From Actinomycetota bacterium (GTDB lineage Bacteria > Actinomycetota > Actinomycetes > Nanopelagicales > Nanopelagicaceae), in contig CANNDP010000033.1 in NCBI GenBank assembly GCA_947503395.1, positions 1 to 9,541 of the forward strand: a stretch of 9,541 nucleotides of DNA. The letters are read 5' to 3'. Made by a program: the position numbers and the translations under genes. Positions 1 to 6,908 of the stretch are shown in pieces. Under the pieces are notes generated by a model, which saw only the letters and a list, made by a program, of their open reading frames with translations, did no database searches and had not been told where the DNA came from. Positions within the stretch are counted from its first letter, which is position 1. Each line of letters begins with the position of its first letter.

Positions 1-1905
1 TTGGATGCTAATCAAAGTTTCAATTCTGCGATCTAGGTTTCGATTCATTAAATCAGCGCTACCAATCCAATATTCATCCTTACCGGCATTATGGAAGTGA
101 TAAACCCGAGAGTGCTCTAAAAACCTTCCTAATATGGCGCGCACCGTTATATTCTCAGAGAGCCCTACAATTCCAGGCTTTAAAGCACAGATTCCTCTCA
201 CGACAATTTCAACTTTTACTCCAGCCTTAGAAGCTTTGTAGAGGGCTGAAACAAATTGTTCATCTAGGAGAGAATTTAGCTTTAGGCGGATATGTGCTGG
301 TTTTCCAGCGTTAGCGTTATCAATTTCTCTCTCTATTTTGGCAATTAAGGTCTTGCGAAGTGACTTTGGAGCAACAATTAAGCGCTTAAACTCAATATCA
401 CTAACAAAGCCAGAGAGTTGATTAAATAATCGTGAGAGATCATCACAGAGAACTTGATCTGCGCTTAATAAGCCTAGGTCTTCATAAAGACGAGCAGTCT
501 TCGGATTGTAATTTCCAGTTCCAACATGGCAATATCTCTTTATTCCAGATTCTTCTTGCCTGATAACTAGTGAGAGTTTGGCATGTGTCTTAAGGCCCAT
601 AAGGCCGTAGACCACATGGACACCAGCCTCCTCTAACTTTCTTGCCCAACGAACATTTGCTAGCTCATCAAAGCGGGCTCTAATTTCCACCACAGCGAGT
701 ACTTGCTTGCCAGCCTGCGCTGCTTCGATCAATGCCTCCATAATCGGTGAATCACCTGAGGTTCGATATAAAGTCTGCTTAATTGCCAATACTTTTGGAT
801 CAATCGCAGCTGCCTCAATAAATCTCACTACTGATGATGAGAAAGAGTCGTAAGGGTGATGAAGAAGAACCTCTCCTTGGCTAATGTGATTAAAGAGGGC
901 ATCCGTGCTGACATCCTCAGTATCGGCAAGGCCTCGTGGCATCTGAGACTTAAACGGTGGGAAGTGAAGATCAGTCCGATCAATATCTGCCAAAGTATTT
1001 AACCCCGTTAGATCCAGAGGACCTTGATACTTAATCACCTCTCGCTGGGAAATCTCTAGTTCACTAACCAGACGATCGAGAAGAATCTCTTGAATTTCAG
1101 AATCGACTTCAAGTCGAACTGGTGGACCAAACTTACGGCGCAGCAACTCTTGCTCCATCGTCTCTAAGATATTTTCACTATCTTCTTCCTCTAAATCTAA
1201 ATCTTCATTTCTTGTCAACCTAAATGCATAGTGATCAACAATAATCATTCCGGGAAATAGCTCACTTAAGTGAGCAGCAATTATCTCCTCAAGGGCGATA
1301 AACCGTGACTTGATAGATTTCTGCGTGGAAATAAAGCGAGCTAAAACACTTGGCACCTTAACCCGAGCAAAGAACTCCTCACCACTTTCTGGGTGTTTCA
1401 CAATTACCGCAAGACTTAAGGAGAGCCCTGAGATGTAGGGGAAAGGATGTGAAGGGTCTACGGCCAGCGGCGTTAAGACTGGAAATATCTGAGCATCAAA
1501 GATTTCCTTTATATAGATCCGCTCAGCTTCAGTTAGATCACTCCAGTGCACTAAATGAATATCGGCTCTTCTTAGTTTAGGCTTTATTGAATCATGAAAA
1601 CACTTAACCTGACGCGTGATTAATTCAGATACCTTTTCATTAATCTCCTGCAAGAGCGAATTTGGGGTATAGCCGGCAACATTTGCTGCGATTACACCAG
1701 ATTCAATCTTTATTTTTGTCGAAGCCACTCTAATCATGAAGAAGTCATCCAAATTTGAGGAGAAGATTGCTAAAAACCGCACTCGTTCAAGAAGCGGAAT
1801 GCTGGAATCTTCAGCAAGCTCCAAGACGCGGGTATTAAAATCCAGCCAACTCAACTCACGATCAATAATGAATTGAGGAGGCAGGAGTTCGGTTTTTTCA
1901 CTCAT
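1..1905 (-). CDS. ppk1: Polyphosphate kinase 1 (PPK1), C-terminus cut by window edge
   Basis: Catalyses reversible transfer of the ATP gamma-phosphate onto growing inorganic polyphosphate. I translated it by hand: 635 codons remain open from the ATG at 1905 to the left edge, against roughly 690-700 for the family, so about 50-60 C-terminal residues are missing. Every key residue sits at a constant +6 offset from E. coli PPK: N51 (in SSNLDDFF, nucleotide binding), R381 (LYRTSGDSP) and R411 (EIRARFDE) for phosphate/metal contact, H441 (THAKL, the autophosphorylated histidine of the first HxK motif), H460 (HVGTGNYN) and H598 (LEHSR, second PLD-like motif). By homology the N domain covers about 1-112, the head 113-327, C1 328-508 and C2 from 509. 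The start gives the expected N-terminus (DRELSWLDFNTRVLELA near residue 15). It lies just downstream of groL, behind a terminator, with a 26-nt leader and no clear Shine-Dalgarno. Nothing is disrupted in the visible part, so the enzyme is probably functional. Confidence 0.96.
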   Translation of the reverse strand, partial: MSEKTELLPPQFIIDRELSWLDFNTRVLELAEDSSIPLLERVRFLAIFSSNLDDFFMIRVASTKIKIESGVIAANVAGYTPNSLLQEINEKVSELITRQVKCFHDSIKPKLRRADIHLVHWSDLTEAERIYIKEIFDAQIFPVLTPLAVDPSHPFPYISGLSLSLAVIVKHPESGEEFFARVKVPSVLARFISTQKSIKSRFIALEEIIAAHLSELFPGMIIVDHYAFRLTRNEDLDLEEEDSENILETMEQELLRRKFGPPVRLEVDSEIQEILLDRLVSELEISQREVIKYQGPLDLTGLNTLADIDRTDLHFPPFKSQMPRGLADTEDVSTDALFNHISQGEVLLHHPYDSFSSSVVRFIEAAAIDPKVLAIKQTLYRTSGDSPIMEALIEAAQAGKQVLAVVEIRARFDELANVRWARKLEEAGVHVVYGLMGLKTHAKLSLVIRQEESGIKRYCHVGTGNYNPKTARLYEDLGLLSADQVLCDDLSRLFNQLSGFVSDIEFKRLIVAPKSLRKTLIAKIEREIDNANAGKPAHIRLKLNSLLDEQFVSALYKASKAGVKVEIVVRGICALKPGIVGLSENITVRAILGRFLEHSRVYHFHNAGKDEYWIGSADLMNRNLDRRIETLISIQ

Positions 1906-1931
1906 TGAGGCTCAATCGTTTAGGGATAAAG

Positions 1932-1959
1932 TAAACGCCCAGTGAATACTGGGCGTTTA
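1932..1959 (-). terminator. Intrinsic terminator of groL
   Basis: Perfect inverted repeat: an 11-bp stem (TAAACGCCCAG pairing with CTGGGCGTTTA) closes a 6-nt loop that could tighten to 4 nt with one more pair. It begins 20 nt after the groL stop codon. Read on the minus strand, the right arm ends GCGTTTA and is followed by CTTTAT, a moderately U-rich tail. The stem alone would also form on plus-strand RNA, but no transcript is expected to reach it from that side. Confidence 0.85.
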
Positions 1960-1978
1960 TCTAATTAACAAGTGCCTT

Positions 1979-3598
1979 CTAGAAGTCCATATCCCCACCT
2001 GGGGCTGCAGGAGCCGCAGATTTAGGTTCTGGCTTATCAGCAATAACAGCTTCAGTTGTTAGAAATAGCGCGGCAATCGAGGCAGCGTTTTGTAGCGCTG
2101 AGCGAGTTACTTTGGCAGGATCAATAATTCCAGCTTTGATCATGTCAACGTATTCACCAGTTGCTGCATTTAGGCCATGGCCTGCTGCAAGATTGCGAAC
2201 TTTTTCAACAACTACTCCGCCTTCAAGACCAGCATTCATCGCTATCTGCTTAAGTGGCGCTTCAACAGCAAGCTCAACAATCTTTGCTCCTGTTGCTTCA
2301 TCGCCAGTAAGTTTTAGCTTCTCAAATGCTTTCTTTGAAGCTTGGAGAAGTGCTACTCCGCCGCCTGAGACGATGCCCTCTTCAACTGCTGCTTTAGCGT
2401 TGCGGACAGCATCTTCAATACGGTGCTTACGCTCTTTTAGCTCAACTTCAGTAGCAGCTCCAGCTTTAATAACTGCAACTCCTCCTGCAAGTTTTGCTAG
2501 GCGCTCTTGAAGTTTCTCGCGATCATAGTCAGAGTCAGTCTTTTCAATCTCAGAGCGGATCTGATTGACCCGGCCTTTGATCATCTCATCATCGCCTGCG
2601 CCCTCAACGATTGTGGTCTCATCCTTAGTAACTACTACCTTGCGAGCTTTGCCAAGTAGATCAAGGGTTGCAGCCTCAAGCTTTAGACCAACTTCCTCAG
2701 AGATCACAGTTCCGCCAGTCAAGATAGCAATATCTTGCAGCATCGCTTTGCGACGATCACCAAAGCCTGGTGCCTTTACAGCAACAGAGCGGAAAGTGCC
2801 GCGGATCTTATTTACAACCAAGGTTGCAAGTGCTTCGCCCTCGATATCTTCAGCAATAATTGCAAGTGGCTTACCTGATTGCATTACCTTTTCAAGGATT
2901 GGCACTAGATCTTTAATGTTTGAAATCTTTGAGTTACAGATAAGCACATAAGCATCTTCCATAACTGCTTCCATGCGCTCAGTATCTGTGACCATATATG
3001 GCGAGATATATCCCTTATCAAAGCGCATTCCCTCAGTGAGCTCTAGCTCAAGACCAAAGGTATTGCTCTCCTCAACTGTGATAACTCCCTCTTTGCCAAC
3101 TTTATCCATCGCCTCTGCGATCATCTCACCGATTGTGGAGTCAGCAGCAGAGATAGATGCAGTTGCTGCAATTTGCTCTTTAGTTTCAACTGGCTTTGAC
3201 ATTGCAGAGAGCTCAGCTGAAATTGCTTCAACAGCCTTCTCAATGCCTTTCTTAAGAGCCATTGGATTAGAACCGGCAGCGACATTTCTTAAACCTTCGC
3301 GCACAAGTGCTTGAGCAAGAACTGTTGCAGTAGTTGTTCCATCTCCTGCGACATCATCAGTCTTCTTAGCAACTTCTTTAACTAACTCTGCGCCAATCTT
3401 CTCCCAAGGATCATCAAGTTCAATCTCTTTAGCAATTGAGACGCCATCATTGGTGATTGTGGGAGCTCCCCACTTCTTTTCTAAAACAACATTTCGACCA
3501 CGGGGCCCAAGGGTTACTTTGACCGCATCAGCCAAGGTATTCATTCCGCGCTCAAGGCCGCGACGAGCATCTTCATTAAAGGCAATCATCTTTGCCAT
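1979..3598 (-). CDS. groL: 60-kDa chaperonin GroEL
   Basis: ATP-driven folding chaperone forming a cytoplasmic double-heptamer ring that works with GroES. The 539 residues match the usual length of about 540. Diagnostic parts are the N-terminal VTLGPRGRNVVLEKKWG segment (residues 28-44), D51 in NDGVSIAKEI, the ATPase loop DVAGDGTTTAT with D86 (E. coli D87), D396 in RIEDAV (E. coli D398), and SGGGVALL near 411. The C-terminus ends in GGDMDF rather than the GGM repeats of proteobacterial GroEL, as in actinobacterial GroEL2-type proteins. The ATG at 3598 gives the family N-terminus MAKMIAF and has GAGGAG 11 nt upstream; the Met at codon 4 is internal. No groES is adjacent, so the co-chaperonin must be encoded elsewhere. 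Expression is very likely heat- or stress-controlled by HrcA through the CIRCE operator at 3652-3678. A strong terminator follows the stop, indicating a largely monocistronic message. Confidence 0.98.
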   Translation of the reverse strand: MAKMIAFNEDARRGLERGMNTLADAVKVTLGPRGRNVVLEKKWGAPTITNDGVSIAKEIELDDPWEKIGAELVKEVAKKTDDVAGDGTTTATVLAQALVREGLRNVAAGSNPMALKKGIEKAVEAISAELSAMSKPVETKEQIAATASISAADSTIGEMIAEAMDKVGKEGVITVEESNTFGLELELTEGMRFDKGYISPYMVTDTERMEAVMEDAYVLICNSKISNIKDLVPILEKVMQSGKPLAIIAEDIEGEALATLVVNKIRGTFRSVAVKAPGFGDRRKAMLQDIAILTGGTVISEEVGLKLEAATLDLLGKARKVVVTKDETTIVEGAGDDEMIKGRVNQIRSEIEKTDSDYDREKLQERLAKLAGGVAVIKAGAATEVELKERKHRIEDAVRNAKAAVEEGIVSGGGVALLQASKKAFEKLKLTGDEATGAKIVELAVEAPLKQIAMNAGLEGGVVVEKVRNLAAGHGLNAATGEYVDMIKAGIIDPAKVTRSALQNAASIAALFLTTEAVIADKPEPKSAAPAAPGGDMDF

Positions 3599-3609
3599 AG
3601 TTCTATTTA

Positions 3610-3615
3610 CTCCTC
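3610..3615 (-). promoter_or_regulatory. Shine-Dalgarno of groL
   Basis: GAGGAG on the minus strand, 11 nt before the groL ATG. It is the only strong ribosome binding site I can see before any gene in the window, and it supports the ATG at 3598 over the Met three codons further in. Confidence 0.75.
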
Positions 3616-3651
3616 ATTTAATTAACCAGTTTTTTTCTAGCTTCAGGTGAC

Positions 3652-3678
3652 TTATCACTCTCACCTGCCGAGTGCTAA
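3652..3678 (-). promoter_or_regulatory. CIRCE operator (HrcA binding site) of groL
   Basis: On the minus strand this reads TTAGCACTC, a 9-nt spacer, then GAGTGATAA. The CIRCE consensus is TTAGCACTC-N9-GAGTGCTAA, so the left arm is perfect, the right arm has one mismatch (A for C) and the spacing is exact. It lies immediately downstream of the predicted -10 box and covers the expected transcription start, the usual position for repression by HrcA. The hrcA gene is not in the window. Confidence 0.93.
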
Positions 3679-3683
3679 CGCCA

Positions 3684-3712
3684 AGCCTAGAGGGCTCTAT
3701 TCCCGTTCTCAA
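3684..3712 (-). promoter_or_regulatory. Promoter of groL (-35 TTGAGA, -10 TAGGCT)
   Basis: On the minus strand TTGAGA (3712-3707) is followed by exactly 17 nt and TAGGCT (3689-3684), a housekeeping sigma-70/SigA-type pair. Transcription would start around 3677, inside the CIRCE element, giving a 5' leader of roughly 80 nt. The match to operator position makes this assignment stronger than the hexamers alone. Confidence 0.75.
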
Positions 3713-3725
3713 ATCAGGTTCTTTT

Positions 3726-3741
3726 CGGGGCATCTGCCCCG
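3726..3741. repeat. GC-rich inverted repeat between the DUF3263 gene and the groL promoter
   Basis: CGGGGCATCTGCCCCG is a 7-bp inverted repeat around a 2-nt centre, or a 6-bp stem with a 4-nt loop in RNA. It begins 8 nt after the DUF3263 stop codon. On the minus strand it is followed by AAAAG rather than a U-tract, so it is not a canonical intrinsic terminator. It could be a U-less hairpin terminator of the SDR-decarboxylase-DUF3263 unit or a protein binding site upstream of groL. Confidence 0.45.
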
Positions 3742-3748
3742 CTCGCCC

Positions 3749-4006
3749 TTAGAGGGTTCTGGCTGAAATTCGAGCCTGGCGAAGGCGGCGCAGGCGCTTT
3801 ACTAAAAGAGGAGAGGCGGTGAGGGCATCTTCTCGATCGATCAAGTTATTAAGTAGTTCGTAATAGCTTCTAGTTGATAGATCAAAGAGCTCTTTTATTG
3901 CAGCATCTTTTGCCCCGGCGTACTTCCACCATTGGCGCTCAAAATCCAGAATCCGCACTTCAAGATCTGAAAGGTTTGAGCCAAGTTGTAGTGAGGCTTC
4001 TTCCAT
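3749..4006 (-). CDS. DUF3263 domain protein
   Basis: Small soluble 85-residue protein of unknown function. The whole length matches what I know of the actinobacterial DUF3263 family: a start like LSDLEVRILDFERQWW (residues 12-27), then KYAGAKDAAIKELFDLSTRSY (28-48), a helical segment LLNNLIDREDAL (51-62), and a strongly basic tail containing LVKRLRRLRQAR (68-79). Residues 36-56 have the spacing of a helix-turn-helix and the tail is arginine-rich, so nucleic acid binding is plausible but only inferred. The ATG at 4006 leaves 11 residues before the conserved core and has no visible Shine-Dalgarno. It follows the decarboxylase by 38 nt on the same strand and may be the last gene of that unit. 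In Mycobacterium a DUF3263 gene also lies some genes from groEL2, so the neighbourhood with groL is probably ancestral. There is no signal peptide or membrane segment. Confidence 0.85.
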   Translation of the reverse strand: MEEASLQLGSNLSDLEVRILDFERQWWKYAGAKDAAIKELFDLSTRSYYELLNNLIDREDALTASPLLVKRLRRLRQARISARTL

Positions 4007-4044
4007 GGCTCTATTGAACTAGAGAACTGCTAAATATTTGGGAT

Positions 4045-5394
4045 TTAGAGGGTGGCCAGGATGATCTTGATATCAGTGATGGAAGTCCAGGGATTAACGA
4101 TGGCAAATCGCAGTATCGGCTCACCTTGGTGAGATGAGGGAGTAACAAAGCCAATTTGATCGACCAATAATTTATCGCTCCATCTTTGATAATCACTTGC
4201 CTGCCAACCTTTTCTTCTAAAGGCCACAATAGATAATTCTGGCTCCATAAGAAGTTCTAGATTTTGATGCTCTTTTATTAACTCCGCAGTTGCTCTTGCC
4301 AGATCCATAGTCTGATCCATCGACTCGGCATATTTATCGGTGCCATGGGTTGCAAGTGAGAACCAGAATGGAAGTCCTCTAACTCTCCTTGTTAGATGAA
4401 TTGCATAATCAGATGGATTCCACTGCCCTGAATCTAATGTCTCTAGATATCCAGCATGTTGTGTGTGAGCCGCTCTTGCAATTTCTGGGTCTTTATAAAT
4501 TAAGGCGCAAGCATCAAAAGGCGCAAAGAGCCATTTGTGAGGATCGACAATAAATGAATCTGCCAATTCAATTCCATTAAATAACGCTTTACTTCTTGGA
4601 GAAGCTAGTGCTGCAAGACCATATGCTCCATCGATGTGATACCAAATGCCACGCTCGCTTGCTATCTGCCCAACACCTTTTAAGTCGTCGATGATTCCAA
4701 GGTTGGTGCTTCCTGCAGTTGCCACAACTGCAAATACTCTGTGATCTGGATTTGCTTGGTGGTATCTATCTATTTCAAAGGCAGTAGTACTTGCCTGCAT
4801 TTTATGGTTGTTATCACTTGGAATTGTTAAAAGCTCAACATCCATGACATCTGCTGCAGATTTAATTGATGAATGAGCCTGACTTGAGGCAGCAATTACC
4901 CATCTTTTAACCCCTGGATATTTAGCTCTTGCGCTATGGCGAGCAGCAACAAGTGCTGAGAGATTTCCAATAGTTCCGCCTTGAACAAATACTCCGCCAG
5001 AAGTCCTTGGGAATTGAGCTAAATCACTGAGCCATCTAAGGGCTTGATTCTCAGCAAATACTGCCCCTGCTCCCTCAAGCCATGAACCACCATAAAGAGC
5101 TGATGCGCCAACTACTAAATCAAAGAGCGTTGCTGATTCAGTTGGAGCAGATGGGATAAATGCTAGATATCTTGGATGATCTGTTGAGATGCAGGCTTGG
5201 GCAAGGACATGTTTGAAGATATCTAAAGCTTTATCGCCGCCAAGGCCTTTTGCGGTAATGGTTTCGCCAACTTCACTATAAAGCTCTTCATAACTCCATG
5301 GTCCATCAAGTGGAGGATCTTTCTTAAGTCTTATTAATGAGTACTCTAAAATCTTTGCAGCTAGTGCATCGATCTCTTCATCGAACTCATGCAT
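4045..5394 (-). CDS. Group II PLP-dependent decarboxylase (amino-acid decarboxylase family)
   Basis: Cytoplasmic pyridoxal-phosphate enzyme of the aromatic-L-amino-acid/glutamate decarboxylase fold (449 residues; family usually 430-520). Visible elements in order are an N-terminal helical arm (1-60), the HPRYLAFIPSAPT substrate-side segment (73-85), the phosphate-binding QGGTIGNLSAL (138-148), SSQAHSSIKSA with H174 (expected to stack on the PLP ring), VATAGSTNLGIIDD (224-237), HIDGAYG with D255 (contacts the PLP pyridine nitrogen), and DPHKWLF with the Schiff-base lysine K287. A conserved C-terminal domain follows, so all catalytic residues are present. Substrate cannot be read from sequence: tyrosine, DOPA, tryptophan or another amino acid are possible. 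The ATG at 5394 overlaps the 3' end of the SDR-DUF2867 gene by 8 nt (ATGCATGA), implying translational coupling and a shared transcript. I give no gene symbol because ddc or tdc would overstate the specificity. Confidence 0.9.
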   Translation of the reverse strand: MHEFDEEIDALAAKILEYSLIRLKKDPPLDGPWSYEELYSEVGETITAKGLGGDKALDIFKHVLAQACISTDHPRYLAFIPSAPTESATLFDLVVGASALYGGSWLEGAGAVFAENQALRWLSDLAQFPRTSGGVFVQGGTIGNLSALVAARHSARAKYPGVKRWVIAASSQAHSSIKSAADVMDVELLTIPSDNNHKMQASTTAFEIDRYHQANPDHRVFAVVATAGSTNLGIIDDLKGVGQIASERGIWYHIDGAYGLAALASPRSKALFNGIELADSFIVDPHKWLFAPFDACALIYKDPEIARAAHTQHAGYLETLDSGQWNPSDYAIHLTRRVRGLPFWFSLATHGTDKYAESMDQTMDLARATAELIKEHQNLELLMEPELSIVAFRRKGWQASDYQRWSDKLLVDQIGFVTPSSHQGEPILRFAIVNPWTSITDIKIILATL

Positions 5395-6871
5395 CCCCGA
5401 ATAACGCCTTTCGCTTAGAGCTTCTGACTATATTTCTTAGCATTGTGGGGAATACCAGGCCATGGAATGGCAGAATTAAATACCAGTAGAGCTGACCGCC
5501 TAAACCACGAGGAGAGAAAGTTGCTTCTTGGATGATCCTCACCTTATCTCCCTCTTTACTTACTCTAAAGTCGAGCCAAGCTTTTCCAGGCAAAATCATT
5601 TCGGCATAGAGCCGTAACTCTTTTTCTTTCTCAACTATCTCAACTCGCCAGAAATCTAAACCATCTCCAACCCTTAAATGTTTTGGATCTCGCCTGCCTC
5701 GCCTAAGTCCAACTCCACCAAAAATACGATCTATCACTCCCCGCGCCCACCAGAGGAAATCTGCGCCATACCAGCCAGTCTGTCCACCAATTTGTTCAAT
5801 AGATTTCCAGACACAATCAAGGGGCGCATCAGTTAATGCTTCGCGTTTATCGCGCAGAATCATTTCACCTGACCAATCAGGATCTCCTTGCGCTTTCTGC
5901 CAGGGAGCGGTTGGGGCGGTTGCATCAGACCAACGTGTTTCAACCAGGTTGGCGCTGGTTTTTGATAGAGCCAAATTAATCGCAGTTGAAACGTCAATTA
6001 GTCCCTCTTTTGGCTTAGCAACTAATGAATCTAGGCTTTTATTTGGATCCGCAACGGTTTCACTAATTAGAGATCCAACTAGCGGACGCGCAAGGCCTGT
6101 GGGCACTGGAGTGACAAATCCAATCCAGAGGCTGGAGAGTTTCGGAGTCAATACTGGAACTCTTATGATCCAACGGCGGCGAAGACCTGATGCTTTAGCA
6201 AATTTCTGCATCATGTCGGCATAGGAGAGAACCTCTGGGCCACCTATATCGAATACTCCAGAGACGGGCTTTTTTAATTTAGCTACATTTGTTAGATACC
6301 AGAGCACATCACGGATTGCTATTGGATGAGTTAAATTAGTTACCCACTTAGGAGTAGTCATCACTGGAAGGCGATGAGTTAGATGGCGCAGCATTTCAAA
6401 TGATGCCGAACCTGATCCAATTATAATTCCAGCGCGTAGCTCCATTACAGGAACTTTTCCGCTGGCTAATAGCTCGCCAGTTCTAGCCCTTGACGCTAGA
6501 TGCTTACTTGCATTCTTATCATTAGCAATTCCTCCGAGATAAACAATTTGAGAAACTCCTGCAGCTTGGCAAGCCCTAGAGAAATTATCTGCCATGGCAG
6601 CTTCTATCTCATCAAAGTGCGATCCCACTCCTATTGAGTGAAGTAGATAAAAAGCAGTATGAACTCCCTTTAATGCAGCCAACGTCTCTTCATAATTACT
6701 AGCATTGCCTTCACTAACTTCGACAGCGCTAATCCAAGGCTGGCCTGCAACTTTTTGTTTATCACGGACGAAAATTCGCACCTTCATTTTTTCGCTAAGT
6801 AGGCCAGGAACTAAACGCCCGCCGACATAGCCAGAAGCCCCCGTAACTAGTATTCGTCGCACCTGGGCCAT
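5387..6871 (-). CDS. SDR-family NAD(P)-binding protein with C-terminal DUF2867 domain
   Basis: Two-domain protein of 494 residues from the ATG at 6871; an in-frame GTG at 6895 would add 8 residues. The N-terminal half is an extended/atypical SDR Rossmann domain: GASGYVGG at 11-18 gives GxxGxxG, then FYLLHSIG (74-81), VYLGGIAND (110-118) and ELRAGIIIGSGSASFEML (144-161). The usual YxxxK catalytic pair is not evident, as in NmrA-like and complex-I 39-kDa-like members. The C-terminal part (about 342-490) matches DUF2867: GWYGADFLWWARGVIDR (366-382), RVGDGLDFWRVE (400-411), AEMILPGKAWLDFRV (423-437) and GQLYWYLILPFHGLVF (459-474). This architecture is common in Actinobacteria but its substrate is unknown. 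I prefer the ATG because a plausible -10 (TACTGT) lies 7 nt before it, as for leaderless actinobacterial messages, and because homologues start just before the Rossmann strand. The 3' end overlaps the decarboxylase by 8 nt. Confidence 0.88.
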   Translation of the reverse strand: MAQVRRILVTGASGYVGGRLVPGLLSEKMKVRIFVRDKQKVAGQPWISAVEVSEGNASNYEETLAALKGVHTAFYLLHSIGVGSHFDEIEAAMADNFSRACQAAGVSQIVYLGGIANDKNASKHLASRARTGELLASGKVPVMELRAGIIIGSGSASFEMLRHLTHRLPVMTTPKWVTNLTHPIAIRDVLWYLTNVAKLKKPVSGVFDIGGPEVLSYADMMQKFAKASGLRRRWIIRVPVLTPKLSSLWIGFVTPVPTGLARPLVGSLISETVADPNKSLDSLVAKPKEGLIDVSTAINLALSKTSANLVETRWSDATAPTAPWQKAQGDPDWSGEMILRDKREALTDAPLDCVWKSIEQIGGQTGWYGADFLWWARGVIDRIFGGVGLRRGRRDPKHLRVGDGLDFWRVEIVEKEKELRLYAEMILPGKAWLDFRVSKEGDKVRIIQEATFSPRGLGGQLYWYLILPFHGLVFPTMLRNIVRSSKRKALFGDA

Positions 6872-6878
6872 AGGTAGA

Positions 6879-6908
6879 ACAGTAGACTTATCCACCTCAT
6901 GCGGCCAA
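6879..6908 (-). promoter_or_regulatory. Candidate leaderless promoter for the SDR-decarboxylase unit
   Basis: On the minus strand TTGGCC (6908-6903), an 18-nt spacer and TACTGT (6884-6879) precede the ATG at 6871 by 7 nt, so the transcript would start at or next to the initiation codon. The -35 would lie within the first codons of the divergent ndh gene. The hexamers match consensus only partly, so this is a prediction. Confidence 0.4.
6883..6888 (+). promoter_or_regulatory. Candidate -10 box of ndh
   Basis: TAGACT fits the actinobacterial TANNNT -10 pattern and ends 10 nt before the ndh ATG, predicting a leader of only a few nucleotides. I see no convincing -35 at 16-18 nt upstream. The box overlaps the candidate minus-strand -10 by two bases. 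Confidence 0.35.

Noticed and set aside
2112..3650. Four plus-strand open frames (2112-2510, 2565-2951, 2973-3314, 3450-3650)
   Set aside because: They are antisense to groL, rich in Ser/Ala/Pro as mirror frames often are, resemble no family, and lack start signals.
4009..4024. Small inverted repeat CTCTA-N6-TAGAG just before the DUF3263 start
   Set aside because: A 5-bp A+T-containing stem is too short to stand out from chance, and it has no terminator tail.
4011..4229. 72-residue minus-strand open frame
   Set aside because: It is an alternative frame within the 3' end of the intact decarboxylase gene, with no family resemblance.
5949..6224. 91-residue plus-strand open frame
   Set aside because: Shadow of the SDR-DUF2867 coding sequence, which is well supported on the other strand.
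6872..6895. GTG at 6895 as start of the SDR-DUF2867 protein
   Set aside because: It adds only 8 residues with no family similarity, leaves 3 nt to the divergent ndh start and has no Shine-Dalgarno; the ATG at 6871 is preferred, though the GTG cannot be excluded.
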